A model generated the notes under the pieces. That model made no database searches. It saw only the letters and a list, made by a program, of their open reading frames with translations, and was not told where the DNA came from. Source: Paenibacillus allorhizosphaerae (GTDB taxonomy: Bacteria; Bacillota; Bacilli; Paenibacillales; NBRC-103111). Taken from it: DNA of 64,000 bases. Positions 8,937 through 16,246 of the stretch are shown in pieces; position 1 is the stretch's first letter, and each line of letters starts with the position of its first letter. The position numbers and the translations under genes are program-made. The DNA lies in contig NZ_CAJVCE010000002.1 of the NCBI RefSeq assembly GCF_910594985.1, positions 434,001 through 498,000 on the forward strand, given 5' to 3'.

Positions 8937-8988
8937 CCCTTGTCGTTTCAAGCAACGCGTGCTTGGAAGGCGAGGGTTTTATTTTTTT
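8937..8988 (+). terminator. Terminator of the P450 operon
   Basis: A long imperfect stem (CCCTTGTC...CAAGCA with TGCTTG...CGAGGG) with ACGCG at the tip is followed by TTTTATTTTTTT. Confidence 0.85.
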
Positions 8989-9075
8989 CGCTCGTTTGAC
9001 GAATGGATTGCCAATTGATATGTTATTCATATCTGGAGTTGTCTGCATTTCATGGGTGAGAGGCGGAGATATCGA

Positions 9076-10089
9076 ATGAGAACGATCGTATGCGAGGAAC
9101 CGAACCGTCTGGTATGGAAAGAGACGGAAACACCTGTTAGGCAGCCGGGGGAAGCATTGGTACGCATTCGGCGTATCGGCATATGCGGGACGGATCTGCA
9201 TGCTTACCGGGGGAACCAGCCGTACTTCGAATATCCGCGTATTCTGGGACATGAGCTTAGCGCTGAAATCGTCGAAACGCCGGATAACGCTGCGGAGTTA
9301 GAGCCGGGGGACATCGTAACGATCATGCCCTATATCGAATGCGGGATATGCGTCGCATGCCGCGCGGGCAAAACGAATTGCTGTACGAGCATGAGCGTTC
9401 TCGGCGTTCATCAAGACGGCGGGATGCGCGAATATATGTCTGTGCCTGCAGATCATTTGCTCAAGACGGAAGGTCTTTCGCTCGAGCAGACCGCCGTGAT
9501 AGAGTGCTTCAGCATCGGGGCGCATGCGGTTCGCAGAGCGGCGCTGCAGCCGGAAGAGTTTGCGCTAGTGATCGGGGCCGGACCGATCGGACTTGGAGTC
9601 ATGAAGTTCGCCAAGCTGGCGGGGGCGAGAGTCATCGCGATGGATATCAACCAAGAACGGCTTCAATACTGCCGGACTTGGGCGCCCGCGGACTTTACCG
9701 TCAATGCGAAAGACGATCCGCTCAAGGCGATCGAAGCGATTACCGGAGGAGACTTTCCGACTGCCGTCTTCGATGCGACGGGCAATGCCAAATCGATGGA
9801 GAATGCGCTGCAATATGTCGCGCATGGCGGCAGGCTTGTATACGTCGGTCTCGTGAAAGCAAATATTTCGTTCAGCGATCCGGAATTTCACAAACGGGAG
9901 ATGTCCATCTTAAGCAGCCGCAACGCGAGCCGGGTCGATTTCGAGCATGTCATTAACAGCATTCGCGCTGGCAGCATCGATACGGATTCGTTTGTCACGC
10001 ATCGGGTTCCGTTTGACGAAATGATCGGTGCATACGAGACATGGCTGAAGCCGGAAACCGGCGTTATCAAAGCGATGGTGGAATTATAA
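9076..10089 (+). CDS. Zinc-dependent alcohol dehydrogenase (sugar-acid/polyol dehydrogenase type)
   Basis: Medium-chain dehydrogenase/reductase, about 337 residues. The catalytic zinc motif GICGTDLHAY and GHELSAEIV are at 33-65; the structural-zinc cysteines lie in ECGICVACRAGKTNCC at 90-105; the nucleotide-binding GAGPIGLGVM motif is near 165, with Asp at the end of the second strand (IAMDINQ) indicating NAD(H). The overall pattern is that of L-galactonate/L-gulonate, sorbitol and threonine dehydrogenase relatives; the substrate is not certain. ATG at 9076 is chosen since AGGCGGAG precedes it with 7-nt spacing; an in-frame ATG at 9052 is less likely. It has its own terminator, so probably stands alone. 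Confidence 0.82.
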   Translation: MRTIVCEEPNRLVWKETETPVRQPGEALVRIRRIGICGTDLHAYRGNQPYFEYPRILGHELSAEIVETPDNAAELEPGDIVTIMPYIECGICVACRAGKTNCCTSMSVLGVHQDGGMREYMSVPADHLLKTEGLSLEQTAVIECFSIGAHAVRRAALQPEEFALVIGAGPIGLGVMKFAKLAGARVIAMDINQERLQYCRTWAPADFTVNAKDDPLKAIEAITGGDFPTAVFDATGNAKSMENALQYVAHGGRLVYVGLVKANISFSDPEFHKREMSILSSRNASRVDFEHVINSIRAGSIDTDSFVTHRVPFDEMIGAYETWLKPETGVIKAMVEL

Positions 10090-10102
10090 TCGACATGCGC
10101 AT

Positions 10103-10144
10103 CAGACCGTTCGAACCTGAACAAGGGATCGGCGGTCTGTTTTC
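10103..10144 (+). terminator. Terminator after the dehydrogenase gene
   Basis: CAGACCG pairs with CGGTCTG and is followed by TTTTC. Confidence 0.65.
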
Positions 10145-10163
10145 AATAGTGTGGCTCCGGGTA

Positions 10164-10172
10164 TGTTACAAT
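10164..10172 (+). promoter_or_regulatory. Probable nikR promoter
   Basis: TGTTACAAT is an extended -10 element located 38 nt before the GTG start of nikR. Confidence 0.4.
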
Positions 10173-10209
10173 AAGCGATAGCATTTATTTAAGACGAGGT
10201 GAATCCCGA

Positions 10210-10698
10210 GTGGAAAAAGACACATTGACCCGGTTCGGCGTGTCGATGCCGGAAGAACTGATCAAGCAGTTCGATCAATACATTAACGATCAAGGATATA
10301 CGAATCGTTCCGAAGCCATTCGCGATCTGGTTCGAAAGGTGCTCCTCGAGCCGGGACGCCTGAACTCGGAGCAGTTGGTAGCCGGTACCATTGTAATGGT
10401 ATACGATCATCATGTGACGGGCCTGCCGCTCGATCTGATGGAACTTCAGCACGAATATCACCATCATATCATCTCGAATATGCACATTCATTTGAACCAC
10501 GACCAGTGCCTGGAAATTATCGCTGTACGTGGAATATTATCGGAGCTTCGGGATTTGAAGCACAAGATTCAAGTGCAAAAAGGCGTGCTTTATGCCGAAC
10601 TGTCCGTTACCTTTGTGGATAACCGCAAAGAAGGCCATAGTTCCGCTGGCCATGCACATCAAGGACAAACGCACAGCCATTCTCATCATCATGAGTAG
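10210..10698 (+). CDS. nikR: Nickel-responsive ribbon-helix-helix regulator NikR
   Basis: NikR family repressor. The N-terminal ribbon-helix-helix (RFGVSMPEELIKQFDQYI) is followed by the ACT-like nickel-binding domain; His and Cys ligands are in HHHIISNMHIHLNHDQCLE near 80-98. At 162 residues it is about 20-30 longer than typical because of a C-terminal tail rich in histidine (HAHQGQTHSHSHHHE), probably an extra metal-binding tail. The start is GTG at 10210 after a GAGG sequence. No nickel transporter or urease gene lies nearby, so its targets are elsewhere. Confidence 0.88.
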   Translation: MEKDTLTRFGVSMPEELIKQFDQYINDQGYTNRSEAIRDLVRKVLLEPGRLNSEQLVAGTIVMVYDHHVTGLPLDLMELQHEYHHHIISNMHIHLNHDQCLEIIAVRGILSELRDLKHKIQVQKGVLYAELSVTFVDNRKEGHSSAGHAHQGQTHSHSHHHE

Positions 10699-10772
10699 TA
10701 ATCGGCAAAGCACAGGAAATGTGACATCAGGAAATGGAATAGTACTGCCGCTGTCAAAAGGAGGGAGTTTTC

Positions 10773-12215
10773 ATGTCCAGCGAACATCTGACGCTGCACA
10801 CGGATAAATATCAGATCAACATGATGTATGCGCACTGGTTTCATCAAACGTTAAACCAGCGCTCGGTGTTCGAGGCGTACTTTCGTAAGCTGCCGTTCGG
10901 CAACGGCTTTGCTGTGTTTTCGGGGCTGGAGCGAATTGCTTCCTATCTCCGCGATCTGCGGTTTAGCGAGGACGATCTGGCTTATCTCGCAACGCAGGAA
11001 GAAAATTACGATCCGGCATTCCTTGAGGAATTGCGAAAATTCCGCTTTACAGGAAGCTTGTGGTCGGCGCTGGAAGGGACGCTTGTGTTTGCGAACGAGC
11101 CGCTGATCCGGGTCGAGGGCCGCATATTCGAGACGCAATTGGTGGAAACGGCGCTGCTCAACTTCATGAATTATCAAACGCTGATTGCCACCAAAGCGTC
11201 CAGAATTCGCCAAGTCGCGCCGGACGACATACTGATGGAATTCGGCACGCGAAGGGCGCAGGAAGCGGATGCGGCCGTATGGGGGGCGAGAGCGAGCTAT
11301 ATCGCAGGTTTCGACGCTACGTCCAACATGCGGGCGGGAATGTTGTTCGGCATTCCGACGAAAGGAACGCACGCCCATGCATGGGTGCAGGACCATGAGA
11401 CGGAGGAGGAAGCTTTTCATCGTTTTGCGGAGGCGCTACCGGACCATGTTACGCTGTTAGTTGATACGTATGATACGCTCAAGAGCGGAGTGCCTAACGC
11501 AATCCGTATCGCCAAACAGCTCGAAAGCAAAGGCAAGCGCATGAAAGCCATTCGGCTCGACAGCGGCGACTTGGCGTATTTGTCCAAAGCGGCTCGGGCC
11601 ATGCTGGACGATGCGGGTCTGACCTATGTTCAGATTGTAGCATCGAACGATTTGGATGAAAGCATCATTTTGCATCTGAAGACGCAGGGAGCCCGGATCG
11701 ATTCCTGGGGAATCGGAACGCAGCTCATTACTGCGGCCGACCAGCCTTCATTGGGGGGCGTGTATAAACTGGTGGCCAGAGAGCGGGACGGCGAACTTGA
11801 GCCCGTAATCAAAATTTCCGGCAACCCGGAAAAAGTGTCCATGCCGGGGCGCAAAGAAGTGTTTCGCATTATTAATAAGGAAACGGGGAAAGCGGAAGCG
11901 GATTATATCGCCCTTGCAGGAGAGCGGGATATTGAAGAACACCGTCCGTTAAAGCTGTTCGATCCGGTTCACCCTTATATCAGCAAAAACATTTCGAACT
12001 ACGAAGCGATTCCGCTTCTGCATCCAATCTATGCGGCTGGGAAACTCGTTTATAATTTGCCTGCATTGTCGGAAATTCGGGATCATCACAAGCAGCAGCT
12101 GACGCTTTACTGGCCGGAGCATTTGCGTAAGCTCAATCCGGAAATATATCCGGTCGTTCTGAGCCCGGCCGCATGGCAGTTGAAGATGGATCTTATCGAA
12201 AAGTACAGAGAGTAG
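10773..12215 (+). CDS. pncB: Nicotinate phosphoribosyltransferase
   Basis: NAD salvage enzyme joining nicotinate and PRPP to give nicotinate mononucleotide, cytosolic. 480 residues, normal for the Gram-positive type. Recognisable are TDKYQINMMYAHW at the start, EFGTRRAQ near 150, GTHAHAWVQ near 190 carrying the phospho-accepting His, VDTYDTLKSG near 230 and IRLDSGDLAYLS near 265. Start ATG has a strong AAAGGAGGGAG 6-14 nt upstream. It follows nikR at 74 nt without a visible terminator, so the two may be cotranscribed. Confidence 0.95.
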   Translation: MSSEHLTLHTDKYQINMMYAHWFHQTLNQRSVFEAYFRKLPFGNGFAVFSGLERIASYLRDLRFSEDDLAYLATQEENYDPAFLEELRKFRFTGSLWSALEGTLVFANEPLIRVEGRIFETQLVETALLNFMNYQTLIATKASRIRQVAPDDILMEFGTRRAQEADAAVWGARASYIAGFDATSNMRAGMLFGIPTKGTHAHAWVQDHETEEEAFHRFAEALPDHVTLLVDTYDTLKSGVPNAIRIAKQLESKGKRMKAIRLDSGDLAYLSKAARAMLDDAGLTYVQIVASNDLDESIILHLKTQGARIDSWGIGTQLITAADQPSLGGVYKLVARERDGELEPVIKISGNPEKVSMPGRKEVFRIINKETGKAEADYIALAGERDIEEHRPLKLFDPVHPYISKNISNYEAIPLLHPIYAAGKLVYNLPALSEIRDHHKQQLTLYWPEHLRKLNPEIYPVVLSPAAWQLKMDLIEKYRE

Positions 12216-12341
12216 CATGATTTGTCGCATTGTTAACAGGATTGTTATTTTCCGGTACAAAATCAGGTATCCAGCCGTACGAAGGTGTGTTATCTTAAAA
12301 AAGATATTTCGCGGATTTACCGGAGAGGAGTCTGTTTGTTT

Positions 12342-12527
12342 ATGCCAGCGACGATTGTGCTGCTGCTCTGTTTGATCGTTATGGGATCTTTTGTGAGCGC
12401 GGCGTTTGTTTTGTTTTTTCAGCGTAAAACGAGGAGCGCTTTTATATTCCTGGCGCTCGGATTGATCAGCATGTTCATTTTTTACTATGCGATATACAAT
12501 GGTTGGCTCGCCCTTCCTAAAAAGTAA
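12342..12527 (+). CDS. Small two-helix membrane protein
   Basis: A 61-residue protein with two predicted membrane helices (TIVLLLCLIVMGSFVSAAFV and SAFIFLALGLISMFIFYYAI) joined by a short basic turn (QRKTRSA). Both ends would lie on the same side. GGAGAGGAG at 12322-12330 supports ATG 12342 or an in-frame TTG at 12336. It lies 20 nt before ywbE, so the two are likely in one transcript. No family assignment. Confidence 0.6.
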   Translation: MPATIVLLLCLIVMGSFVSAAFVLFFQRKTRSAFIFLALGLISMFIFYYAIYNGWLALPKK

Positions 12528-12547
12528 AGCGCAAGGAGACAACACGA

Positions 12548-12742
12548 ATGAACGGACAATTGCGTAAAGACATAGCATCCGGCATGGAAGTACATATTGT
12601 GCTAAAGCAGGATCAGCTGACGGGGAAGCTTACGCGCGGAGTGGTAAAGGACATTTTGACCAATTCGCCTTCGCATCCGCATGGTATCAAAGTCCGGCTA
12701 ACCGACGGTCAAGTCGGCCGAGTCAAGGAAATCATCAAGTGA
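12548..12742 (+). CDS. ywbE: YwbE family protein (DUF2196)
   Basis: 64 residues, matching the YwbE family in length and in its pattern: LRKDIASGMEVHIVLKQDQ, TRGVVKDILTNSP and HPHGIKVRLTDGQVGRV. The fold looks like a small SH3/KOW-like barrel that may bind nucleic acid; function is unknown in the family. AAGGAG sits 10 nt before the ATG. Confidence 0.85.
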   Translation: MNGQLRKDIASGMEVHIVLKQDQLTGKLTRGVVKDILTNSPSHPHGIKVRLTDGQVGRVKEIIK

Positions 12743-12794
12743 AGTGATGAATCCCTTCGGAATCGGCATAAGCTGATGAAGGGGAGGGAGCAGC

Positions 12795-13193
12795 ATGGAC
12801 AAAGAATCGGTTGTACCGACACAGCCTGAGAGAGAAAAGCGGTCTCACGCGCATCTTTACCGCGCCGTTACCGGAAGCGAATCGGGGCATTCGCATATAT
12901 TGGAGTTTTTCGTTTATCCGGTAAATGGGGATGCTTACGATGGACATCAACACAATTATCAGGGACATACAAGGATAAGCCAACGGCATTTTCACCGGGT
13001 AATCGGTACGACGGGTCCGGCGATTCCGCTTCCGGATGGATCCCATATTCACGAAGTGAACGATCGAGTGGACGATGAGCCGTTTTCCTTTCGAGGGGGG
13101 TATTACTCCACGGAGACCGGGATTCCCAGACACGAACATACTTTTGCAGGTCTCACCAGCCCTGGAATTGGCTACTGGCCCCCGGGGTGGTGA
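12795..13193 (+). CDS. YmaF family protein
   Basis: 132 residues, very rich in histidine with repeated HxH pairs (GHSHIL, GHQHNY, GHTR, SHIHEV, PRHEHTF). This is the pattern of the YmaF family, of unknown function. The His pairs suggest metal binding. Start ATG follows AGGGGAGGGAG. The 3' end abuts hrpB; the stop overlaps the longest possible hrpB reading frame. Confidence 0.8.
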   Translation: MDKESVVPTQPEREKRSHAHLYRAVTGSESGHSHILEFFVYPVNGDAYDGHQHNYQGHTRISQRHFHRVIGTTGPAIPLPDGSHIHEVNDRVDDEPFSFRGGYYSTETGIPRHEHTFAGLTSPGIGYWPPGW

Positions 13194-13225
13194 CCGGAAC
13201 AGCCGGACGTTTTGATGGAGAACAA

Positions 13226-15826
13226 ATGATGAAACAATTACCGATCGATCCGGTGTTGCCGGATTTACAACGAATATTGCGAAGCGCTGCAAATGCAGTG
13301 CTTGTAGCGCCGCCCGGCGCGGGGAAGACAACCCGCGTCCCTTTGGCATTGTTGAACGAGCCGTGGCTAATGGACCAACGTATCATAATGCTGGAGCCGC
13401 GGCGGCTTGCCGCTCGTTCCGCTGCCAGGCACATGGCAGCCTCGCTTGGCGAGCGAGTCGGCGAAACGGTTGGCTACCGGGTTCGGCTGGATACGAAGGT
13501 AGGACCTCGAACGCGTATCGAGGTCATAACGGAGGGAGTACTGACTCGTCTGCTCCAGGAAGATCCGGCGCTTGAGGGCGTAGGGGTCATCATCTTTGAC
13601 GAATTTCACGAACGAAGTTTGCATGCGGATCTGGGCTTGGCGCTTTGCCTTCAAACGCAGCAGGTGCTTCGCGAAGATTTGCGGATCGTAGTCATGTCGG
13701 CAACGATTGAAGCGGAGCCTGTAGCGAACCTTTTGGGTTCGGCGCCGATCGTGAGAAGCGAAGGACGCAGCTTTCCCGTACAGACACATTACTTGGATCG
13801 TCCGTCGGACGAACGACTGGAGCATTTGACCGTTCGCAGCGTTTTACACGCGTTGCAGCACGATCCGGGTGATATGCTGGTTTTTCTTCCGGGTGCGGCT
13901 GAAATTCGACGCGTTGAGGCTCGATTACACGAGCTGAGGTTAGGGAATCATGTGAGAATCGCACCGCTTTTTGGAGTATTGCCGCAAGGCGAGCAAGATG
14001 CGGCTCTAGCTCCCTGCGGCCCGGGAGAGCGAAAAATCGTCCTGGCCACATCAATAGCGGAGACGAGTTTAACGGTAGAAGGGGTACGCATCGTGATCGA
14101 TAGCGGCCTTATGCGCGTTCCTCGTTTTTCGCCGCGAACCGGGATGTCTCGGCTGGAAACGATTCGCGTTTCCCGTGCTTCGGCGGATCAGCGGCGCGGA
14201 CGGGCAGGGCGGCTCGATTCCGGCGTCTGCTACCGTCTATGGACGGTACAGGAGGACCGGAGCTTGAAAGAGCAGTCCACGCCGGAGATCCTGGAAGCGG
14301 ATTTGACTGCGCTTGCGCTTGAACTGGCAGCCTGGGGCGTAACCGATCCGTCGGAGCTGCAGTGGCTCGACCCGCCTCCGACAGCGGCGATGACGCATGC
14401 AAGGGAACTATTGCGCCGGCTTGGAGCTATGGATGAGCGGGGCGTTATCACTTCGCACGGCCGTTCGCTGGCCGAATGGGGGCTGCATCCCCGTTTCGCC
14501 CATATGCTCGTAAATGCGGTTCCGCTAAAGCAAACGAAACTGGCTTGCATGATCGCTGCTGTACTAGGGGAGCGGGATTTTATGCGCAAAGATACGGGGA
14601 CCGCGGACGCAGACCTGCGTGTTCGGGTCGAGGCTATACATAAGTTTGCTTTAGCGATTCCGTCCAAGCAGTCCGCTTCCGGGCGTCATTCTATCGAACA
14701 CGAGGATTCGCCGACTGACGTTGGGCGCGATATGAACTATCTCGGGTGGACGATGCCCGGTTATTCGGTGGATGCAGCGTCATGCCGTCGGATCGCAGCG
14801 GAAGCGCGCCATATTCAGGAATCGGTTCCATTATCCGATCAAGAGCCGGAAATGGACATTCATTCCATCGGACTGCTGCTTGCATTTGCCTACCCGGACC
14901 GTATCGCTCAAAGAAGAACGGACGGACGCTATCTGCTTAGCAACGGTCGCGGGGCAATATTGCCCGATTCCGGCTCGCAGGCAATATCCGTCTCACCCTT
15001 TCTCGTTGCAGCCGACCTGGATGATCGTGGATCGGAAAGCCGCATTTATTTGGCAAGTCCCGTGGATCTGGGCCAATTGGAGGACCATTGTCAACAATTG
15101 ATGAAGCAGGAGAAGTCGGTTGAGTGGGATCGTGAAGCCGGGCGAGTCCGGGCGGTAGCCCGGCTCAAGCTTGGTGCACTGGTGCTGAAGGAGCAACCGG
15201 TCGCTAGTCCTGCACCGGAGGAACTGCTAACTGCGCTGCTACAAGGAATCGCCGACGAAGGGCTAGAGATATTGCCATGGACCCGGGCAGCCCGCCAGGT
15301 TCAGCAGCGGGCCTACTTCATGCACTGTGCCGATTCTTCCTGGCCGGATTTATCCGATGAAGCGCTGCTTGATTCGTTGGAACAATGGCTTGGTCCGCAT
15401 CTATATGGATTAAAAAGCCGAAACGATCTCGCTCGTCTCGGGCTTACCGACATATTAGAAGCTATGCTTACGTGGGAGCAGCGCAGAGAGCTTGATGCGT
15501 CCGTACCAACGCATATTACCGTTCCCAGCGGATCGCGCATCGCGGTGGATTATAGTGACCCGGCCTCACCGGTGTTGTCGGTGCGACTTCAGGAAATGTT
15601 CGGCCTACAGGATACGCCCCGAATCGCAAAGGGGACCATACCGATTACACTGCACCTGCTCTCGCCTGCGCAACGTCCCGTTCAGGTGACGAAGGACCTT
15701 GCAAGCTTTTGGCAGAACGCTTATTTCGAAGTGAAAAAAGATTTGAAGGGGCGATACCCAAAGCATTATTGGCCGGATGATCCGCTTGCCGCCATGCCGA
15801 CCAATCGGGCGAAGCCAAGAAACTAA
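13226..15826 (+). CDS. hrpB: ATP-dependent helicase HrpB
   Basis: DEAH-box superfamily 2 helicase of the HrpB type, about 866 residues. Domains: RecA1 with Walker A PPGAGKTTR near 32, DEFHER (DEAH variant) near 125 and SAT near 160; RecA2 with the TSIAETSLT and QRRGRAGR motifs near 275-335; HA2 domain; HrpB-specific C-terminal region. It presumably acts on RNA, but its cellular role is poorly known. ATG 13226 (or 13229) fits the GGAG at 13217-13220; upstream GTG codons overlapping ymaF are in frame but lack a ribosome binding site. Confidence 0.93.
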   Translation: MMKQLPIDPVLPDLQRILRSAANAVLVAPPGAGKTTRVPLALLNEPWLMDQRIIMLEPRRLAARSAARHMAASLGERVGETVGYRVRLDTKVGPRTRIEVITEGVLTRLLQEDPALEGVGVIIFDEFHERSLHADLGLALCLQTQQVLREDLRIVVMSATIEAEPVANLLGSAPIVRSEGRSFPVQTHYLDRPSDERLEHLTVRSVLHALQHDPGDMLVFLPGAAEIRRVEARLHELRLGNHVRIAPLFGVLPQGEQDAALAPCGPGERKIVLATSIAETSLTVEGVRIVIDSGLMRVPRFSPRTGMSRLETIRVSRASADQRRGRAGRLDSGVCYRLWTVQEDRSLKEQSTPEILEADLTALALELAAWGVTDPSELQWLDPPPTAAMTHARELLRRLGAMDERGVITSHGRSLAEWGLHPRFAHMLVNAVPLKQTKLACMIAAVLGERDFMRKDTGTADADLRVRVEAIHKFALAIPSKQSASGRHSIEHEDSPTDVGRDMNYLGWTMPGYSVDAASCRRIAAEARHIQESVPLSDQEPEMDIHSIGLLLAFAYPDRIAQRRTDGRYLLSNGRGAILPDSGSQAISVSPFLVAADLDDRGSESRIYLASPVDLGQLEDHCQQLMKQEKSVEWDREAGRVRAVARLKLGALVLKEQPVASPAPEELLTALLQGIADEGLEILPWTRAARQVQQRAYFMHCADSSWPDLSDEALLDSLEQWLGPHLYGLKSRNDLARLGLTDILEAMLTWEQRRELDASVPTHITVPSGSRIAVDYSDPASPVLSVRLQEMFGLQDTPRIAKGTIPITLHLLSPAQRPVQVTKDLASFWQNAYFEVKKDLKGRYPKHYWPDDPLAAMPTNRAKPRN

Positions 15827-15852
15827 CTCTAACAAACAAACAACCTAATGGT

Positions 15853-15881
15853 TTGACTTTTTTGCAAGGAAGACATATGAT
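15853..15881 (+). promoter_or_regulatory. Strong SigA promoter in the hrpB-mutS2-like gap
   Basis: TTGACT, a 17-bp spacer and TATGAT form a near-consensus promoter 27 bp after the hrpB stop. Transcription should begin near 15888, about 360 nt before the next start codon. Confidence 0.7.
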
Positions 15882-15887
15882 AGCTGT

Positions 15888-16113
15888 AATACGAGTAAGG
15901 GGATGTTTTGATGTCCAGGTTGGTTCTTAACTAATTAATTTCATACGATCGTTTCGTTTTTTGCTTGACACTACAGGTCTGTCCATTTGCGGTTGTAGGT
16001 GATCATGCAATGAACGTTGCGGTTTTGAAATATAGTTAAGAACATCGGGAACCTTACGCCGTTATACAGGTCTGTCCTTAGGCGAAATCCGTGCTCTTGC
16101 AGCACGTTTTTTT
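15888..16113 (+). ncRNA. Candidate structured RNA or leader upstream of the MutS2-like gene
   Basis: A region of about 226 nt bounded by a strong promoter and an intrinsic terminator, with no convincing ORF. GTTCTTAACTA (15923-15933) pairs perfectly with TAGTTAAGAAC (16033-16043), and the stem extends outward with AGGTT/AACCT. Inside it a CTACA/TGTAG hairpin (15971-15998) carries ACAGGTCTGTCC in its loop. The same 13-nt sequence TACAGGTCTGTCC recurs at 16065-16077, inside a CGCC/GGCG hairpin. The terminator is CGTGCT-CTTGC-AGCACG plus seven T. No T-box or other riboswitch motif known to me was recognised. It could be a stand-alone small RNA or a leader, since a second terminator follows before the gene. 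Confidence 0.5.
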
Positions 16114-16170
16114 GTGCCCTTTTTTGGGTACTCCTTACCATACGCCAATAAAGGATAGGCCGGTTTTGCA

Positions 16171-16216
16171 GGCAGAAGATGAACGTTATGTTCATTTTCT
16201 GCCTTTTTGTTTTTTT
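16171..16216 (+). terminator. Second terminator directly before the MutS2-like gene
   Basis: GGCAGAAGATGAAC pairs with GTTCATTTTCTGCC (one mismatch), followed by TTTTTGTTTTTTT, 31 nt before the start codon. Its position suggests attenuation of the downstream gene. Confidence 0.8.
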
Positions 16217-16246
16217 ATAAGCAGTCATTACAAGGAGGAACAAACC

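Noticed and set aside
15888..16216. T-box or other known riboswitch before the MutS2-like gene
   Set aside because: No T-box sequence, no antiterminator and no aptamer motif that I recognise; the gene is not of an amino-acid or cofactor pathway.
16091..16246. Upstream start for the MutS2-like protein
   Set aside because: It would translate through two terminator hairpins; ATG 16247 has AAGGAGG and begins as the family does.
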